NCBI GenBank assembly: GCA_021813825.1
Contig: JAKAJI010000006.1
Span: 1 to 41,893 of the forward strand
Length of the DNA stretch: 41,893 bases
Reading direction: 5' to 3'
Source: Acidobacteriota bacterium
GTDB lineage: Bacteria > Acidobacteriota > Terriglobia > Bryobacterales > Bryobacteraceae
Of this stretch, positions 34,251 through 41,893 are shown piece by piece. Below the pieces are notes generated by a model, which was given only the letters and a program-made list of their open reading frames with translations, searched no databases and was not told the DNA's origin. Position 1 is the stretch's first letter, and each line of letters starts with the position of its first letter. Both the position numbers and the translations under genes were made by a program.

Positions 34251-35046
34251 AACCCATGTCAAGCAGCTTCTGCGCCGCCGCCGGCACGTCCTCCCCGCAA
34301 TCCACCGTGTGATGGTTGACATACATCCCCACGAACTTCTCCGCCAGCGGCTGCTCCATGTCGCGCGCGAACTGCATCGCGTAGTTCAACGCCTCCTCCC
34401 GATTGTCGAGCGCGTATTGAATGCTTTCCCGCATCAGACGGCAGCACTCGGTCCGGATCTCGGGTGCAAGCGACCGCAGCAGCGCGTTCGCCCCCAGCGG
34501 CAGCGGCAAGCCCTGCGTCTTCTTCCACCACTTGCCCAGGTCGATGACGTTATGGAATCCGCTCTTGCTGTAAGTAAGCTGCGCCTCGTGAATGATCAGG
34601 CCGGCATCTACCGAACCTTCCTGAACCGAGTCGAGAATCTTGTCGAACGGAGTCTGGACGGCCTCGAAATCCGGCTGGAACAGGCGCAGCGTCAGATAAG
34701 CCGTCGTCTGGCTGCCTGGCACCGCGATCCGCTTGCCCTTCAAATCTTCCGGCGCCATCGGCCGCAGCGCCGCCACGATCGGCCCATAGCCGTCGCCCAC
34801 GCTCGAACCGCTGGCCATCAGAAAATACTTATCCGCCACGTAGGGATAGGCGTGATAGGAAATCGCCGTCAGCTCGTAGACGCCCTCCATCGCCTTCTTG
34901 TTCAACGTCTGAATGTCGTCGAGGACATGCCGCAACTGCACCAGGCGCGAACGTACCTTCTTCGTCGCCAGGCCGTAAAACATATACGCGTCGTCCGAGT
35001 CCGGACTGTGAGCACAGACGATCTCTGTGACCGTAGGAGAATCCAT
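34201..35046 (-). CDS. mqnD: MqnD-type menaquinone biosynthesis enzyme (futalosine pathway), 281 aa
   Basis: The protein has the substrate-binding-like fold of the MqnA/MqnD family: AHSPDSDDAYMFYGLATKK at the start, the ELTAISYHAYPYV segment, GYGPIVAALRPM, KGKRIAVPGSQTTAYLTLRLF, VDAGLIIHEAQLTY with the family His, and WWKKTQGLPLPLGANAL. The HSPD-DDA start and the GLIIHE motif fit MqnD (1,4-dihydroxy-6-naphthoate synthase) better than MqnA (chorismate dehydratase), though the distinction is by eye. It implies menaquinone is made by the futalosine route. I chose the ATG at 35046; an upstream in-frame start at 35091 is possible. It is divergent from hrcA. Confidence 0.85.
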   Translation of the reverse strand: MDSPTVTEIVCAHSPDSDDAYMFYGLATKKVRSRLVQLRHVLDDIQTLNKKAMEGVYELTAISYHAYPYVADKYFLMASGSSVGDGYGPIVAALRPMAPEDLKGKRIAVPGSQTTAYLTLRLFQPDFEAVQTPFDKILDSVQEGSVDAGLIIHEAQLTYSKSGFHNVIDLGKWWKKTQGLPLPLGANALLRSLAPEIRTECCRLMRESIQYALDNREEALNYAMQFARDMEQPLAEKFVGMYVNHHTVDCGEDVPAAAQKLLDMGYEAGIIPNKVQVEFVR

Positions 35047-35112
35047 AAGGGGAAAATTCCCTCCAATGATACCAGACAGCCGTTCCCGCACCGTTTCGGT
35101 CGCACTCCGTGC

Positions 35113-35141
35113 TTGACCCGGCGGCTGTGTTTCAATAAATT
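35113..35141 (+). promoter_or_regulatory. sigma70-like promoter of hrcA-grpE-dnaJ
   Basis: TTGACC (35113-35118) is followed after exactly 17 bases by TAAATT (35136-35141), about 58 bases before the hrcA ATG. Confidence 0.5.
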
Positions 35142-35145
35142 GAAA
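35130..35145. promoter_or_regulatory. palindrome TTTCAATAAATTGAAA over the hrcA -10 region
   Basis: Two exact 7-bp arms (TTTCAAT and ATTGAAA) around AA cover the -10 hexamer. It is not the CIRCE sequence (TTAGCACTC-N9-GAGTGCTAA) that HrcA usually binds. It could be the operator of a different regulator or a diverged site. Confidence 0.5.
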
Positions 35146-35198
35146 TCAAAGGGACGAACAGGCCCAGCCCTCTCGGGCGGAAGCGCGACCTCCGTCAT

Positions 35199-36269
35199 AT
35201 GCCTGAAAGCGCGAGACTCAAGCCGCGGCACGAAGAAGTACTGCATGCGGTCGTGCGCGCCTATATCTCCACCGGCGAACCCGTTGCCTCCCGGACCATC
35301 TCCCAGGAGCGGCGGGACCAGCTCAGCCCGGCCACCATCCGCAACATCATGTCGGATCTCTGTGACGCCGGCTACCTGTCCCAGCCACACACCTCGGCGG
35401 GCCGCGTGCCCACCCAGAAGGCTTTCCAGCACTATGTGCTCGCCCTCCAGGACATGCACAGCCTCCACTACGCCGCCGCCCACGGCCTGCGCAACGTCTC
35501 GGCCGAGTTGGCCCGCCTGCGCACCGAGCTTTCCGAAGCCGATTCCTTCGAGCAGCAGGTGGAGCGCGGCTCCCGCATGCTCACCGAACTGACCCGCGGC
35601 TTCGGGATCGCCGCCGCTTTCCCGGATTCGAGCCAAGTCCTCGACGCCCTCGAACTCGTCCCCCTCGCCGGCCGCCGCGTACTCATGGTCGTCGTTACCC
35701 GGGACCGCATCGTCCGTAACCGCGCCGTCACCCTCGATGAACCGGTCGACGCCGCCGAACTCGCCTCCATCCGCAACTACGTCAACCGCAACTTCGGCGG
35801 CTGGACGCTCATCCGCATCCGGGCCGAACTCCGCTCCCGCCTCGCCGAGGACCGCGCCGCCTACGACGACCTCCTGCGCAAACTCGCCGTGCTCTACTCC
35901 AAGGGCCTGCTCGATATCGACCTCGCCCCGGAAGTCCACGTCGAAGGAGCCGGAAATCTCGCCGCCGCCATGGTCCACCTCAACGAAGAACGCCTCCGGG
36001 ACCTCGTCCGCGCCCTCGAAGAGAAAAAGCGCATCCTCGAAATGCTGGACCGGTTTCTCGAGCAACCCGCCGGCGAAATCGCCATCCGTGTGGGCTTGGG
36101 CGATGCCCACCCCAGCATGGCCGGGCTCTCCTTCATCGGAACCTCGCTTTCACTCGGGGGCGCCCTGCCGGCCAAGATCGCCGTCATCGGCCCCATGCGC
36201 ATGAACTACGCGAAAGCTATCTCCGCCGTCCTGAACCTCGGCGAAGCGCTGCGGAGCCTCCCTGCCTGA
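35199..36269 (+). CDS. hrcA: heat-inducible transcription repressor HrcA, 356 aa
   Basis: The N-terminal winged helix is clear: RHEEVLHAVVRAYISTGEPVASRTIS, then LSPATIRNIMSDLCDAGYLSQPHTSAGRVPTQKAFQHYV, the strongest HrcA signature. The central and C-terminal parts carry LVPLAGRRVLMVVVTRDRIVRNR, SMAGLSFIGTSLSLGGALPAKIAVIGPMRMNYAKAIS, as in the family. HrcA represses chaperone operons until heat titrates GroEL away from it. Length is normal. It leads the operon with grpE and dnaJ (68 bp to grpE). Confidence 0.96.
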   Translation: MPESARLKPRHEEVLHAVVRAYISTGEPVASRTISQERRDQLSPATIRNIMSDLCDAGYLSQPHTSAGRVPTQKAFQHYVLALQDMHSLHYAAAHGLRNVSAELARLRTELSEADSFEQQVERGSRMLTELTRGFGIAAAFPDSSQVLDALELVPLAGRRVLMVVVTRDRIVRNRAVTLDEPVDAAELASIRNYVNRNFGGWTLIRIRAELRSRLAEDRAAYDDLLRKLAVLYSKGLLDIDLAPEVHVEGAGNLAAAMVHLNEERLRDLVRALEEKKRILEMLDRFLEQPAGEIAIRVGLGDAHPSMAGLSFIGTSLSLGGALPAKIAVIGPMRMNYAKAISAVLNLGEALRSLPA

Positions 36270-36337
36270 GACCGCGGCATCGTAATCCCCCTCGCCGGAA
36301 CCCGAATCGTAAGTTGCCAGATCGTACACTGAAATTT

Positions 36338-36880
36338 ATGGAAGAAACAAAACCCGTCGCCGAAGCCGGCGCTGAGCCGGAAGCAGCCCAACCGGCCGGA
36401 ACGGCCGAGCCGGTCACCATCGAGACCCTCGCCGCCGAACGGGACCGCTTGGCCGAGGAAATCGCCTCCCTGAATGACCGGCTGTTGCGCCGGCAGGCCG
36501 AATTCGAAAATTACCGGAAACGAGTCGACCGCGAACGCTCCGAATTCCTCGAATATGCCAGCACCGAAGCCGTGCGCGCCTTGCTGCCCGTCCTCGACGA
36601 TTTCGAACGCGCCCTGAAAGTCGAAACCGCCGACCGCGATTACGCCAAAGGCATGGAACTGATCTACCAGCGCCTGCGCGACAATCTCATCAAGCTCGGC
36701 CTCGAGCCGATCTCCACCGCCGGGGCGGCATTTGACCCCAACCTCCACCATGCCATTCAAAAAGAAGAGACCGAGGAGGTCGAAGACCACACCATCCTGG
36801 AAGAGTACCAGCGTGGGTATAACTTCCGCGGCCGCCTCTTGCGGCCCGCCATGGTCAAAGTCGCGGTGCGGAAAGCGTGA
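36338..36880 (+). CDS. grpE: GrpE, nucleotide-exchange factor for DnaK, 180 aa
   Basis: An acidic, disordered N-terminus (Glu/Ala/Pro-rich) leads into the long coiled coil with the family motif LLRRQAEFENYRKRVDRER. The C-terminal beta domain carries FDPNLHHAIQKEE and LEEYQRGYNFRGRLLRPAMVKVA, the GrpE signature. I chose the ATG at 36338 over an ATG eight codons upstream (36314), because it starts the typical acidic leader. The stop overlaps the dnaJ start (GTGA), so the two are translationally coupled. No dnaK is present in the operon or the window. Confidence 0.96.
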   Translation: MEETKPVAEAGAEPEAAQPAGTAEPVTIETLAAERDRLAEEIASLNDRLLRRQAEFENYRKRVDRERSEFLEYASTEAVRALLPVLDDFERALKVETADRDYAKGMELIYQRLRDNLIKLGLEPISTAGAAFDPNLHHAIQKEETEEVEDHTILEEYQRGYNFRGRLLRPAMVKVAVRKA

Positions 36881-38010
36881 GCGTGGCAGGGAAACGGGAT
36901 TACTACGAGATTCTGGGCGTCGCCCGCGACGCGGGGGAACAGGCGCTGAAGTCCGCCTACCGGAAGCTCGCCATGCAGTACCACCCGGACCGCAATCCGG
37001 GCGACCAGGACGCCGAAGAGAAATTTAAGGAAGCCGCCGAAGCCTACGCCGTCCTCAGCGACCCCCAGAAGCGCGCCTCCTACGACCGCTTCGGCCACGA
37101 CGGCCTCCAGGGCGCTGCGGCGGCCGGCGCGGGCGGGTTCAGCCCCGACGCCTTCGCCGACTTCGGCGACATCCTCGGCGACCTGTTCGGCTTTGGCGAC
37201 ATCTTTGGCGGCGGCGGGCGCCGCAGAACCCGCGTCGAGCGCGGCGAAGACCTCCGCTTCGACCTCGAAATCACCCTCGAAGACGCCATCCGCGGCATGA
37301 CCGCCGACATCCAGGTCCCCCGCATGGAAGCCTGCTCGCAGTGCGGCGGCACCGGCGCGGAAAAAGAAGACGGCCTCGTCACCTGCTCGGTCTGCCGCGG
37401 CCGCGGCGAAGTCTTCTACCAGCAGGGCTTCCTCTCCGTCCGGCGCACCTGCGGCCAGTGCAACGGCCGCGGCCAGATCATCCGCCGCCCCTGCAGCCAG
37501 TGCCGCGGCCAGGCCTACCAGCGCGTCAACCGCAAGCTAAAAGTCACCATCCCGGCCGGCGTCGCCGACGGCAACCGCCTCCGCCTCCAGAGCGAAGGCC
37601 AGCCCGGGCCCAACGGCGGACCGCCCGGCGACCTCTACGTCGTCATCAAGGTCAAGGAACACCCCATCTTCGAGCGCCAGGACGACGACCTGCACTGTGT
37701 CCTGCCCATCAACATCGCCCAGGCCGCCCTCGGCGTCGAAGTTCCCCTGCTCACCTTCGACGGCCTCCAGACCGTCAAAATCCCCGAAGGCACCCAACCC
37801 GGCGCACGCATCCGCCTCCGCGGCCTCGGCATTCCTCATCTCCAATCCCACGGTCGCGGCGATCTCTACGTCACCGTCGAGGTCCGCATTCCGGACCGCC
37901 TCACCCGCGACCAGAAAAAACTCTTCGAACAGCTCCGCGAAACCCTCCCCGAAGAAAACGAACCCAAGGAAAAGGGCCTCTTCGAAAAGGTCAAAGACTA
38001 CTTCATGTGA
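36877..38010 (+). CDS. dnaJ: chaperone DnaJ, 377 aa
   Basis: Starts with GTG inside the grpE stop region. The domains are in the standard type I order: a J-domain with YYEILGV and the HPD tripeptide (MQYHPDRNPG), a Gly/Phe-rich linker (FGDIFGGGG), four zinc-finger repeats (CSQCGGTG, CSVCRGRG, CGQCNGRG, CSQCRGQ), and the C-terminal substrate-binding beta domains (GPPGDLYVVIKVKEHP). It stimulates DnaK ATPase and delivers substrates. The end of the protein is typical in length. Confidence 0.97.
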   Translation: MSVAGKRDYYEILGVARDAGEQALKSAYRKLAMQYHPDRNPGDQDAEEKFKEAAEAYAVLSDPQKRASYDRFGHDGLQGAAAAGAGGFSPDAFADFGDILGDLFGFGDIFGGGGRRRTRVERGEDLRFDLEITLEDAIRGMTADIQVPRMEACSQCGGTGAEKEDGLVTCSVCRGRGEVFYQQGFLSVRRTCGQCNGRGQIIRRPCSQCRGQAYQRVNRKLKVTIPAGVADGNRLRLQSEGQPGPNGGPPGDLYVVIKVKEHPIFERQDDDLHCVLPINIAQAALGVEVPLLTFDGLQTVKIPEGTQPGARIRLRGLGIPHLQSHGRGDLYVTVEVRIPDRLTRDQKKLFEQLRETLPEENEPKEKGLFEKVKDYFM

Positions 38011-38077
38011 GCGGGAATCCCGATCACGTGTAGGCACAAGCTGAACCCTGCGTGTAATCTACTGGTTAGAGGTCCGC

Positions 38078-38356
38078 ATGACGCTAAACATCGAGCTCCC
38101 GGACGAGAAGACGGCCGCTCTTGCCGCTAAGGCGCGCACGCAGGGCCTGTCCGCCGAGCAATATGCCCGCCAGGTTCTCGAACACGACCTGGAATCGGCG
38201 CCTGAGGCGCCTCTCGGACCGCCCCTGCGGACCGCCGCCGATATCATCCTCGCCAGCATGAGCGAAGTCTCCGCTGAGGATATGGCCACCCTGCCAAAGG
38301 ATGGCGCGAGCCAGCATGACCATTACATTTACGGCTGGCCGAAACGCGAGCCATGA
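38078..38356 (+). CDS. antitoxin-like ribbon-helix-helix protein, 92 aa
   Basis: The first 40 residues (MTLNIELPDEKTAALAAKARTQGLSAEQYARQVLEHDL) have the strand-helix-helix pattern of CopG/RHH antitoxins. The C-terminal half is a flexible acidic segment of the kind that wraps a toxin (EVSAEDMATLPKDG). The gene overlaps the PIN gene by ATGA, the standard antitoxin-toxin arrangement. It probably autoregulates the pair. The family call rests on pattern and context. Confidence 0.82.
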   Translation: MTLNIELPDEKTAALAAKARTQGLSAEQYARQVLEHDLESAPEAPLGPPLRTAADIILASMSEVSAEDMATLPKDGASQHDHYIYGWPKREP

Positions 38357-38769
38357 ACGGGGTTTTCGCCGGCACCTTCTACTGGATTGCTCTTGCCGGC
38401 TCCAACGACAGCGCACATCGCCGCGCCGTTGCTCTGTCGGCGGAGCGTGAGGGCGCGGCGATCGTTACCACCGATGAGGTCTTAGCCGAATACCTGACTT
38501 TCTTTTCGGCCGCGCCCGAATCAGTCCGTCGCGGAGGCGCCGTAGGCGTCCGGCGCATTCTCGCGAATCCGCTGATTGGCGTGGTTCCGCAAAGCCGCGC
38601 CTCGTTCTTGGCTGGGCTCGATCTCTACATCAACCGTCCCGACAAGCGCTACAGCCTCGTGGACTGCATTTCGATGCAAACCATGCGGCAGGAGGGGCTG
38701 ACCGATGTGCTGACCAACGACCGGCATTTCGAGCAGGAAGGATTCCGCGCCCCGTTCCGCGAGGCTTGA
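38353..38769 (+). CDS. PIN-domain toxin-like protein with altered active site, 138 aa
   Basis: The PIN fold is recognisable: VFAGTFYWIALAGSNDSAH at the start, TTDEVLAEYLTFF with the conserved Glu46, and YSLVDCISMQTMRQEG with Asp104 followed by VLTNDRHFEQEGF with Asp123. The first active-site Asp, which should follow VFA, is Gly7 (GGC at 38371-38373), one base from GAC. PIN toxins use three or four acidic residues to hold metal for RNA cleavage, so this copy is probably inactive or weak. It is encoded directly after the antitoxin-like gene. Confidence 0.88.
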   Translation: MNGVFAGTFYWIALAGSNDSAHRRAVALSAEREGAAIVTTDEVLAEYLTFFSAAPESVRRGGAVGVRRILANPLIGVVPQSRASFLAGLDLYINRPDKRYSLVDCISMQTMRQEGLTDVLTNDRHFEQEGFRAPFREA

Positions 38770-38842
38770 AGGTCAAATCGCCGAGCCGCCGGCGATTCCG
38801 ATCGTCTTGACAGCCTTCCACCCCCGGTGCTCCGATGAGTAC

Positions 38843-39745
38843 ATGCTCCGCCGCCTGATCGCCGCCGTCGCGCTCTTTGCCGCCGCTTGCTTCGCCGCCC
38901 AGCGTCCTCCCATCGTCGGCGTCGCCCACATCGGCCTGAAAACCGCCGATCTCGCCGCCTCCAAACAGTTCTACGGCCACGTCCTCGGCTTCGCCGACGC
39001 CTTCTCGCTCGACAAACCCACCGGCGGCCTCATGCTGACCTACTTCAAGGTCAACGACCACCAGTACATCGAAATCTTCCCCACCCTCTCCAGCCCTACC
39101 GAGGACCGCCTCTCCCACATCGCCTTCGAAACCACCGACGCCCGGCAACTCCGCGACTACCTCGACCAGCACGGCGTCAAAGTCCCCGCTACCCTTAAGC
39201 CCGGCCTCGACGGCAACCTCAGCTTCATGGTCAAGGACCCCGATGGCCACAACGTCGAGTTCGTCCAGTACATGCCGGGCTCGCTCCACTCCCGCAACTT
39301 CGGTAAGTTCCTCCCCGCCACCCGCATCTCGAAGCGCATCATCCACGTCGGCGTCACCGTCCTCGACCAGGCCGCCGCCGATAAGTTCTATCGCGACATC
39401 CTCGGCTTCCGCGAAACCTGGCACGGCGGCATGACCGACACCCGCACCGATTGGGTCGACATGCGAGTACCCGACGGCACAGACTGGCTGGAATACATGC
39501 TCAACGTCAACAACCCCTCGCCCAAATCCCTCGGCGTCATGCACCACCTCGCCCTCGGCGTGCCCGACATCCAGGCCGCCTACAAGGAAGTGCTCGCCCG
39601 CGGCATGACCCCACCCTCGGGGCCCAAAATCGGCCGCGACGGCAAGTGGCAACTCAACCTCTACGATCCCGACCTCACCCGCGCCGAACTCATGGAACCC
39701 CACCCCGTCCAGACGCCCTGCTGCTCCCCAATGTTAAGCAAATAA
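38843..39745 (+). CDS. secreted two-domain VOC (glyoxalase/dioxygenase fold) protein, 300 aa
   Basis: A signal peptide (MLRRLIAAVALFAAACFAAQ) fixes the start at 38843. Two VOC domains follow. Domain 1 (about residues 25-145) starts VGVAHIGLKTADLAASKQFY and carries HIAFETTDARQ and FMVKDPDGHNVEF. Domain 2 starts IIHVGVTVLDQAAADKFYRDILGF and carries VMHHLALGVPDIQAAY and LNLYDPDLTRAELME. The His and Glu residues at the expected metal positions are present in both halves. An exported VOC protein is uncommon outside a few phyla; the substrate is unknown. Confidence 0.88.
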   Translation: MLRRLIAAVALFAAACFAAQRPPIVGVAHIGLKTADLAASKQFYGHVLGFADAFSLDKPTGGLMLTYFKVNDHQYIEIFPTLSSPTEDRLSHIAFETTDARQLRDYLDQHGVKVPATLKPGLDGNLSFMVKDPDGHNVEFVQYMPGSLHSRNFGKFLPATRISKRIIHVGVTVLDQAAADKFYRDILGFRETWHGGMTDTRTDWVDMRVPDGTDWLEYMLNVNNPSPKSLGVMHHLALGVPDIQAAYKEVLARGMTPPSGPKIGRDGKWQLNLYDPDLTRAELMEPHPVQTPCCSPMLSK

Positions 39746-39839
39746 CATTGCGCCTGCGCATCTAGTATTTGCGTGTTATGGCGCAGCCCGCAGTCGCGCC
39801 ACCGGGCTTGAAGCAAATTCTTCTTGCCTTATCAAAAAC

Positions 39840-40991
39840 TTGCCATCAATCCGGGATCGGAACCCGAATTGCCTCACCCACCACGTGACTACCGATCTCG
39901 TGAAGCCCCAATCCCATCACGCTGCCCGCGGTCACGCCCCGCGCGACTATTCCCTCACTCCCTTGAACGTGTACTGGGAGACCACGCAGGCCTGCGCCCT
40001 CGCCTGCCGCCACTGCCGCGCCTCGGCCATGCCCGAAGCCGATCCACAGGAGTTGAGCTTCGAGGACGGCGTTCGTCTGCTCCACGAGATCAAAGGCTTC
40101 GGCGACCCCCTGCCCCACCTCATCCTCACCGGCGGCGACCCCCTCGCCAAGGCCCGTTTGTTTGACCTGATCGACGAGGCCCACCGCCTGGGCATCGAGA
40201 TGTCCATCACGCCCGCCGCGACGCCCGCCCTCACCCGCGATGTGGTGAAAAAACTGAAAGAGCACGGGGTCAGCGGCCTCGGCCTCAGCCTCGACGGCTC
40301 CTGCCCGGAGCGTCACGACGCCATCCGCGGCGTCCCCGGCACGTTCGACCGCACCCGCGACGCCATGCGCTGGGCCGCCGAGTTCGAAATGCCGCTCCAG
40401 ATCAACACGCTCGTATCGGCGGAAACCGTCGACGACCTGCCGGCCATCTACCGCTTCCTCTCCGGCGAAACCGTTTCCCGCTGGAGTCTGTTTTTCTTAA
40501 TCACCGTCGGCCGCGGCAAGGTGTTGCAGCCGCTGTCTCCCGAAGAAGGCGTCGCGCTGATGGAGTGGATCCACGGTGTGGCGCGGACTGCCCCATTCAC
40601 GGTCGCCACCACCGAAGCCCCGTCCTACCGCCGCGTCGCGGTCGAGCGCATGCGCGCCGAAGGGTTCACCGGCGAGCAGATCGCCCGCAGCGCCACCGGA
40701 CGCGGCTTTGGCATCCGCGATGGCCACGGCATCGTTTTCGTCAGCCACCGCGGCGACATCTGCCCCGCCGGCTTCCTCCCGCTTTCGGCCGGCAACATCA
40801 AGACACACGAACTCGCCGAGGTCTACCGCTCCGCGCCGCTGTTTGAAGTCTTGCACGATCCGTCGCACTTCCAGGGCGCCTGCGGCGAGTGCCGCTATCG
40901 CTCTCTCTGCGGCGGTTCCCGCTCCCGTGCCTACGCCGCCACCGGCGACCCTTTCGCCTCGGATCCTCTCTGCCCGCAGGACGTGAACTGA
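39840..40991 (+). CDS. radical SAM/SPASM-type protein, up to 383 aa
   Basis: The radical SAM cluster motif is CALACRHC (CxxxCxxC), preceded by LNVYWETTQA. The TIM-barrel features LILTGGDPL and GLGLSLDG follow. The C-terminus has the extra Cys set of a SPASM/twitch extension: DICPAGF, then GACGECRYRSLCGGSRSRAYAATGDP and LCPQD. These resemble proteins of the haem/d1 and peptide-modifying families. No precursor peptide or haem gene is adjacent. The start is uncertain: a TTG at 39840 opens the frame, a GTG at 39885 is possible, and conserved sequence begins only near residue 35. Confidence 0.87.
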   Translation: MPSIRDRNPNCLTHHVTTDLVKPQSHHAARGHAPRDYSLTPLNVYWETTQACALACRHCRASAMPEADPQELSFEDGVRLLHEIKGFGDPLPHLILTGGDPLAKARLFDLIDEAHRLGIEMSITPAATPALTRDVVKKLKEHGVSGLGLSLDGSCPERHDAIRGVPGTFDRTRDAMRWAAEFEMPLQINTLVSAETVDDLPAIYRFLSGETVSRWSLFFLITVGRGKVLQPLSPEEGVALMEWIHGVARTAPFTVATTEAPSYRRVAVERMRAEGFTGEQIARSATGRGFGIRDGHGIVFVSHRGDICPAGFLPLSAGNIKTHELAEVYRSAPLFEVLHDPSHFQGACGECRYRSLCGGSRSRAYAATGDPFASDPLCPQDVN

Positions 40992-40998
40992 CCCGCCT

Positions 40999-41893
40999 CT
41001 ACGGCCGCTTGCGATAAATCTCGTAAAGCTCGGTCTGCCGCGTGGTCATGTCCACCTCCTTGCCGGCGATGAAGACCTTCTTCACGTTCGTCCGCGTCTC
41101 CAGCGGATCCCCGTCCGTCAAGATCAGGTCCGCCACCTTGCCGGTCTCGATCGATCCCAACTTGTCCGCCACGCCCCAGATCTTCGCCGCATTGATCGTC
41201 ACCGCGCGCAGCGCCTCATCCTTCGGCAGGCCGAACGCCGCCGCCATCGACGCCTGATAGGGCAGATTCCTCGGCTCGTGCTCCACTTCGCCCGGAAACG
41301 TGCCGAAGGCGAACAGGATGCCGGCCTGGTAGAACTCGTTCGGCAGCGTGTACGCCTGGTCGTACGGCATATCTTCCTCAAGCGGCATGGCGAGCGTCGG
41401 CCCAAGAATCACCGAAGCCCCCGCCGCCTTGATCTCCGGACCCAGTTTCCCTAATTCCTGGCATCCGGCCAGAATCACTTTAACCTTCTCTTCCCGCGCG
41501 AACTCGAGCGCCGCTTTCATTTCCCGCTCTCGCTGCGCCACCATCAGCACCGGGGTTTTCCCCTCAAGCACGGGAATCATCGCCTCATAGCGCAGGTCGC
41601 GCTCCAGTCCCGCCTCGTGCCCGTTTTTCGCCGTCTCATACCGCCGCGCCTGCTCGAAGAAATCCTTCAGCCGCCGGATTTTTTCCTCGTAGGCCCGCTG
41701 AATCTCGCGGAATGGCGTGGGCGCACCCGGCGCCGCGAAAAACGGCCGCCGCGGCGCCCGCAGCGTCGGGAAGATCATCTCCAGCGCCGCGTCCCGCAGC
41801 ACGGCCATCTGCTCCCACGTCCAGCCGTCCAGATGAATCAGCGCCGCCTGCCCGGCGATCATCTCCGGGCCGGTTTCCGTCGCTGGCAGCGTG
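40999..41893 (-). CDS. amidohydrolase-family protein (imidazolonepropionase-like), 5' end outside window
   Basis: The frame is open to the right edge; the ATG at 41862 is internal, so only the C-terminal part of about 298 residues is seen. It ends in the metal-dependent hydrolase signature: LRAVTINAAKIWGVADKLGSIETGKVADLILTDGDPL followed by KKVFIAGKEVD. An upstream beta-barrel segment holds KVILAGCQELGKL. The catalytic N-terminal His-x-His is beyond the window. In this subfamily the enzymes are often secreted; that cannot be judged here. It converges on the radical SAM gene with 7 bp between stops. Confidence 0.88.
   Translation of the reverse strand, partial: TLPATETGPEMIAGQAALIHLDGWTWEQMAVLRDAALEMIFPTLRAPRRPFFAAPGAPTPFREIQRAYEEKIRRLKDFFEQARRYETAKNGHEAGLERDLRYEAMIPVLEGKTPVLMVAQREREMKAALEFAREEKVKVILAGCQELGKLGPEIKAAGASVILGPTLAMPLEEDMPYDQAYTLPNEFYQAGILFAFGTFPGEVEHEPRNLPYQASMAAAFGLPKDEALRAVTINAAKIWGVADKLGSIETGKVADLILTDGDPLETRTNVKKVFIAGKEVDMTTRQTELYEIYRKRP

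Noticed and set aside
35095-35120. GCACTC near the hrcA promoter as half of a CIRCE element
   Set aside because: The matching GAGTGC arm nine bases away is absent.
34902-36110. A 402-codon minus-strand frame opposite hrcA
   Set aside because: HrcA motifs are unambiguous on the plus strand, and the reverse frame has no domain.
38630-39703. A 357-codon minus-strand frame opposite the VOC gene
   Set aside because: Shadow of the VOC coding strand; no start site or motif.

Overview
The window looks like a chromosome segment of an Acidobacteriota species, probably near Solibacter/Bryobacter. That placement is inferred from gene content, not from a marker gene: a VWFA-related protein of acidobacterial type, an Oar-like TonB receptor with a carboxypeptidase-regulatory domain, an orphan FtsX/MacB-type permease, tandem TolC proteins, and a futalosine-pathway (MqnD) gene, all in GC-rich DNA.

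The left third (1 to about 15,300) is accessory DNA. At the left edge a leftward operon encodes an MbtH-like protein and two half-size ABC exporters; the second exporter runs off the window. MbtH proteins are obligate partners of NRPS adenylation domains, so an NRPS locus very probably continues to the left. A 751-residue glycosyltransferase-like protein with an unassigned C-terminal half lies just upstream with its own promoter. Next comes an IS graveyard: a DDE-transposase IS with compound ends (6090-7976), an IS21 remnant with broken istB and istA, an IS630 inserted in istA (9302-10457, TA duplication), and an intact IS1634-type element (10783-12749) abutting the stop codon of a LysR regulator. 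A small excisionase-like protein and a tyrosine integrase follow. The integrase starts 100 bp from the 3' end of tRNA-Leu(GAG), the layout of a tRNA-integrated island whose other end is not visible.

The right part (15,400 to the end) reads as core-like chromosome. In order: tRNA-Leu(GAG) and secG; a receptor-VWA pair; a small secreted protein; uup (ABC-F) overlapping a YihY/BrkB membrane protein; a BtuF-like cobalamin-binding protein; two tandem TolC proteins behind a promoter with an overlapping palindrome; an orphan permease; mqnD followed by a secreted HEAT-repeat protein; divergently hrcA-grpE-dnaJ without dnaK; a ribbon-helix-helix/PIN toxin-antitoxin pair whose PIN protein has lost its first active-site Asp; a secreted two-domain VOC protein; a radical SAM/SPASM protein; and the 3' part of an amidohydrolase gene entering from the right.

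Points most worth following: the MbtH/exporter/glycosyltransferase locus on a possible tRNA-Leu island; the receptor that seems to lack a plug domain and carries a Gly/Arg-rich segment, paired with a VWA protein; the non-CIRCE palindrome in the hrcA promoter; the structured intergenic DNA near 25.7-26.0 kb; and the compound ends and hairpins of the 6.1-8.0 kb IS.
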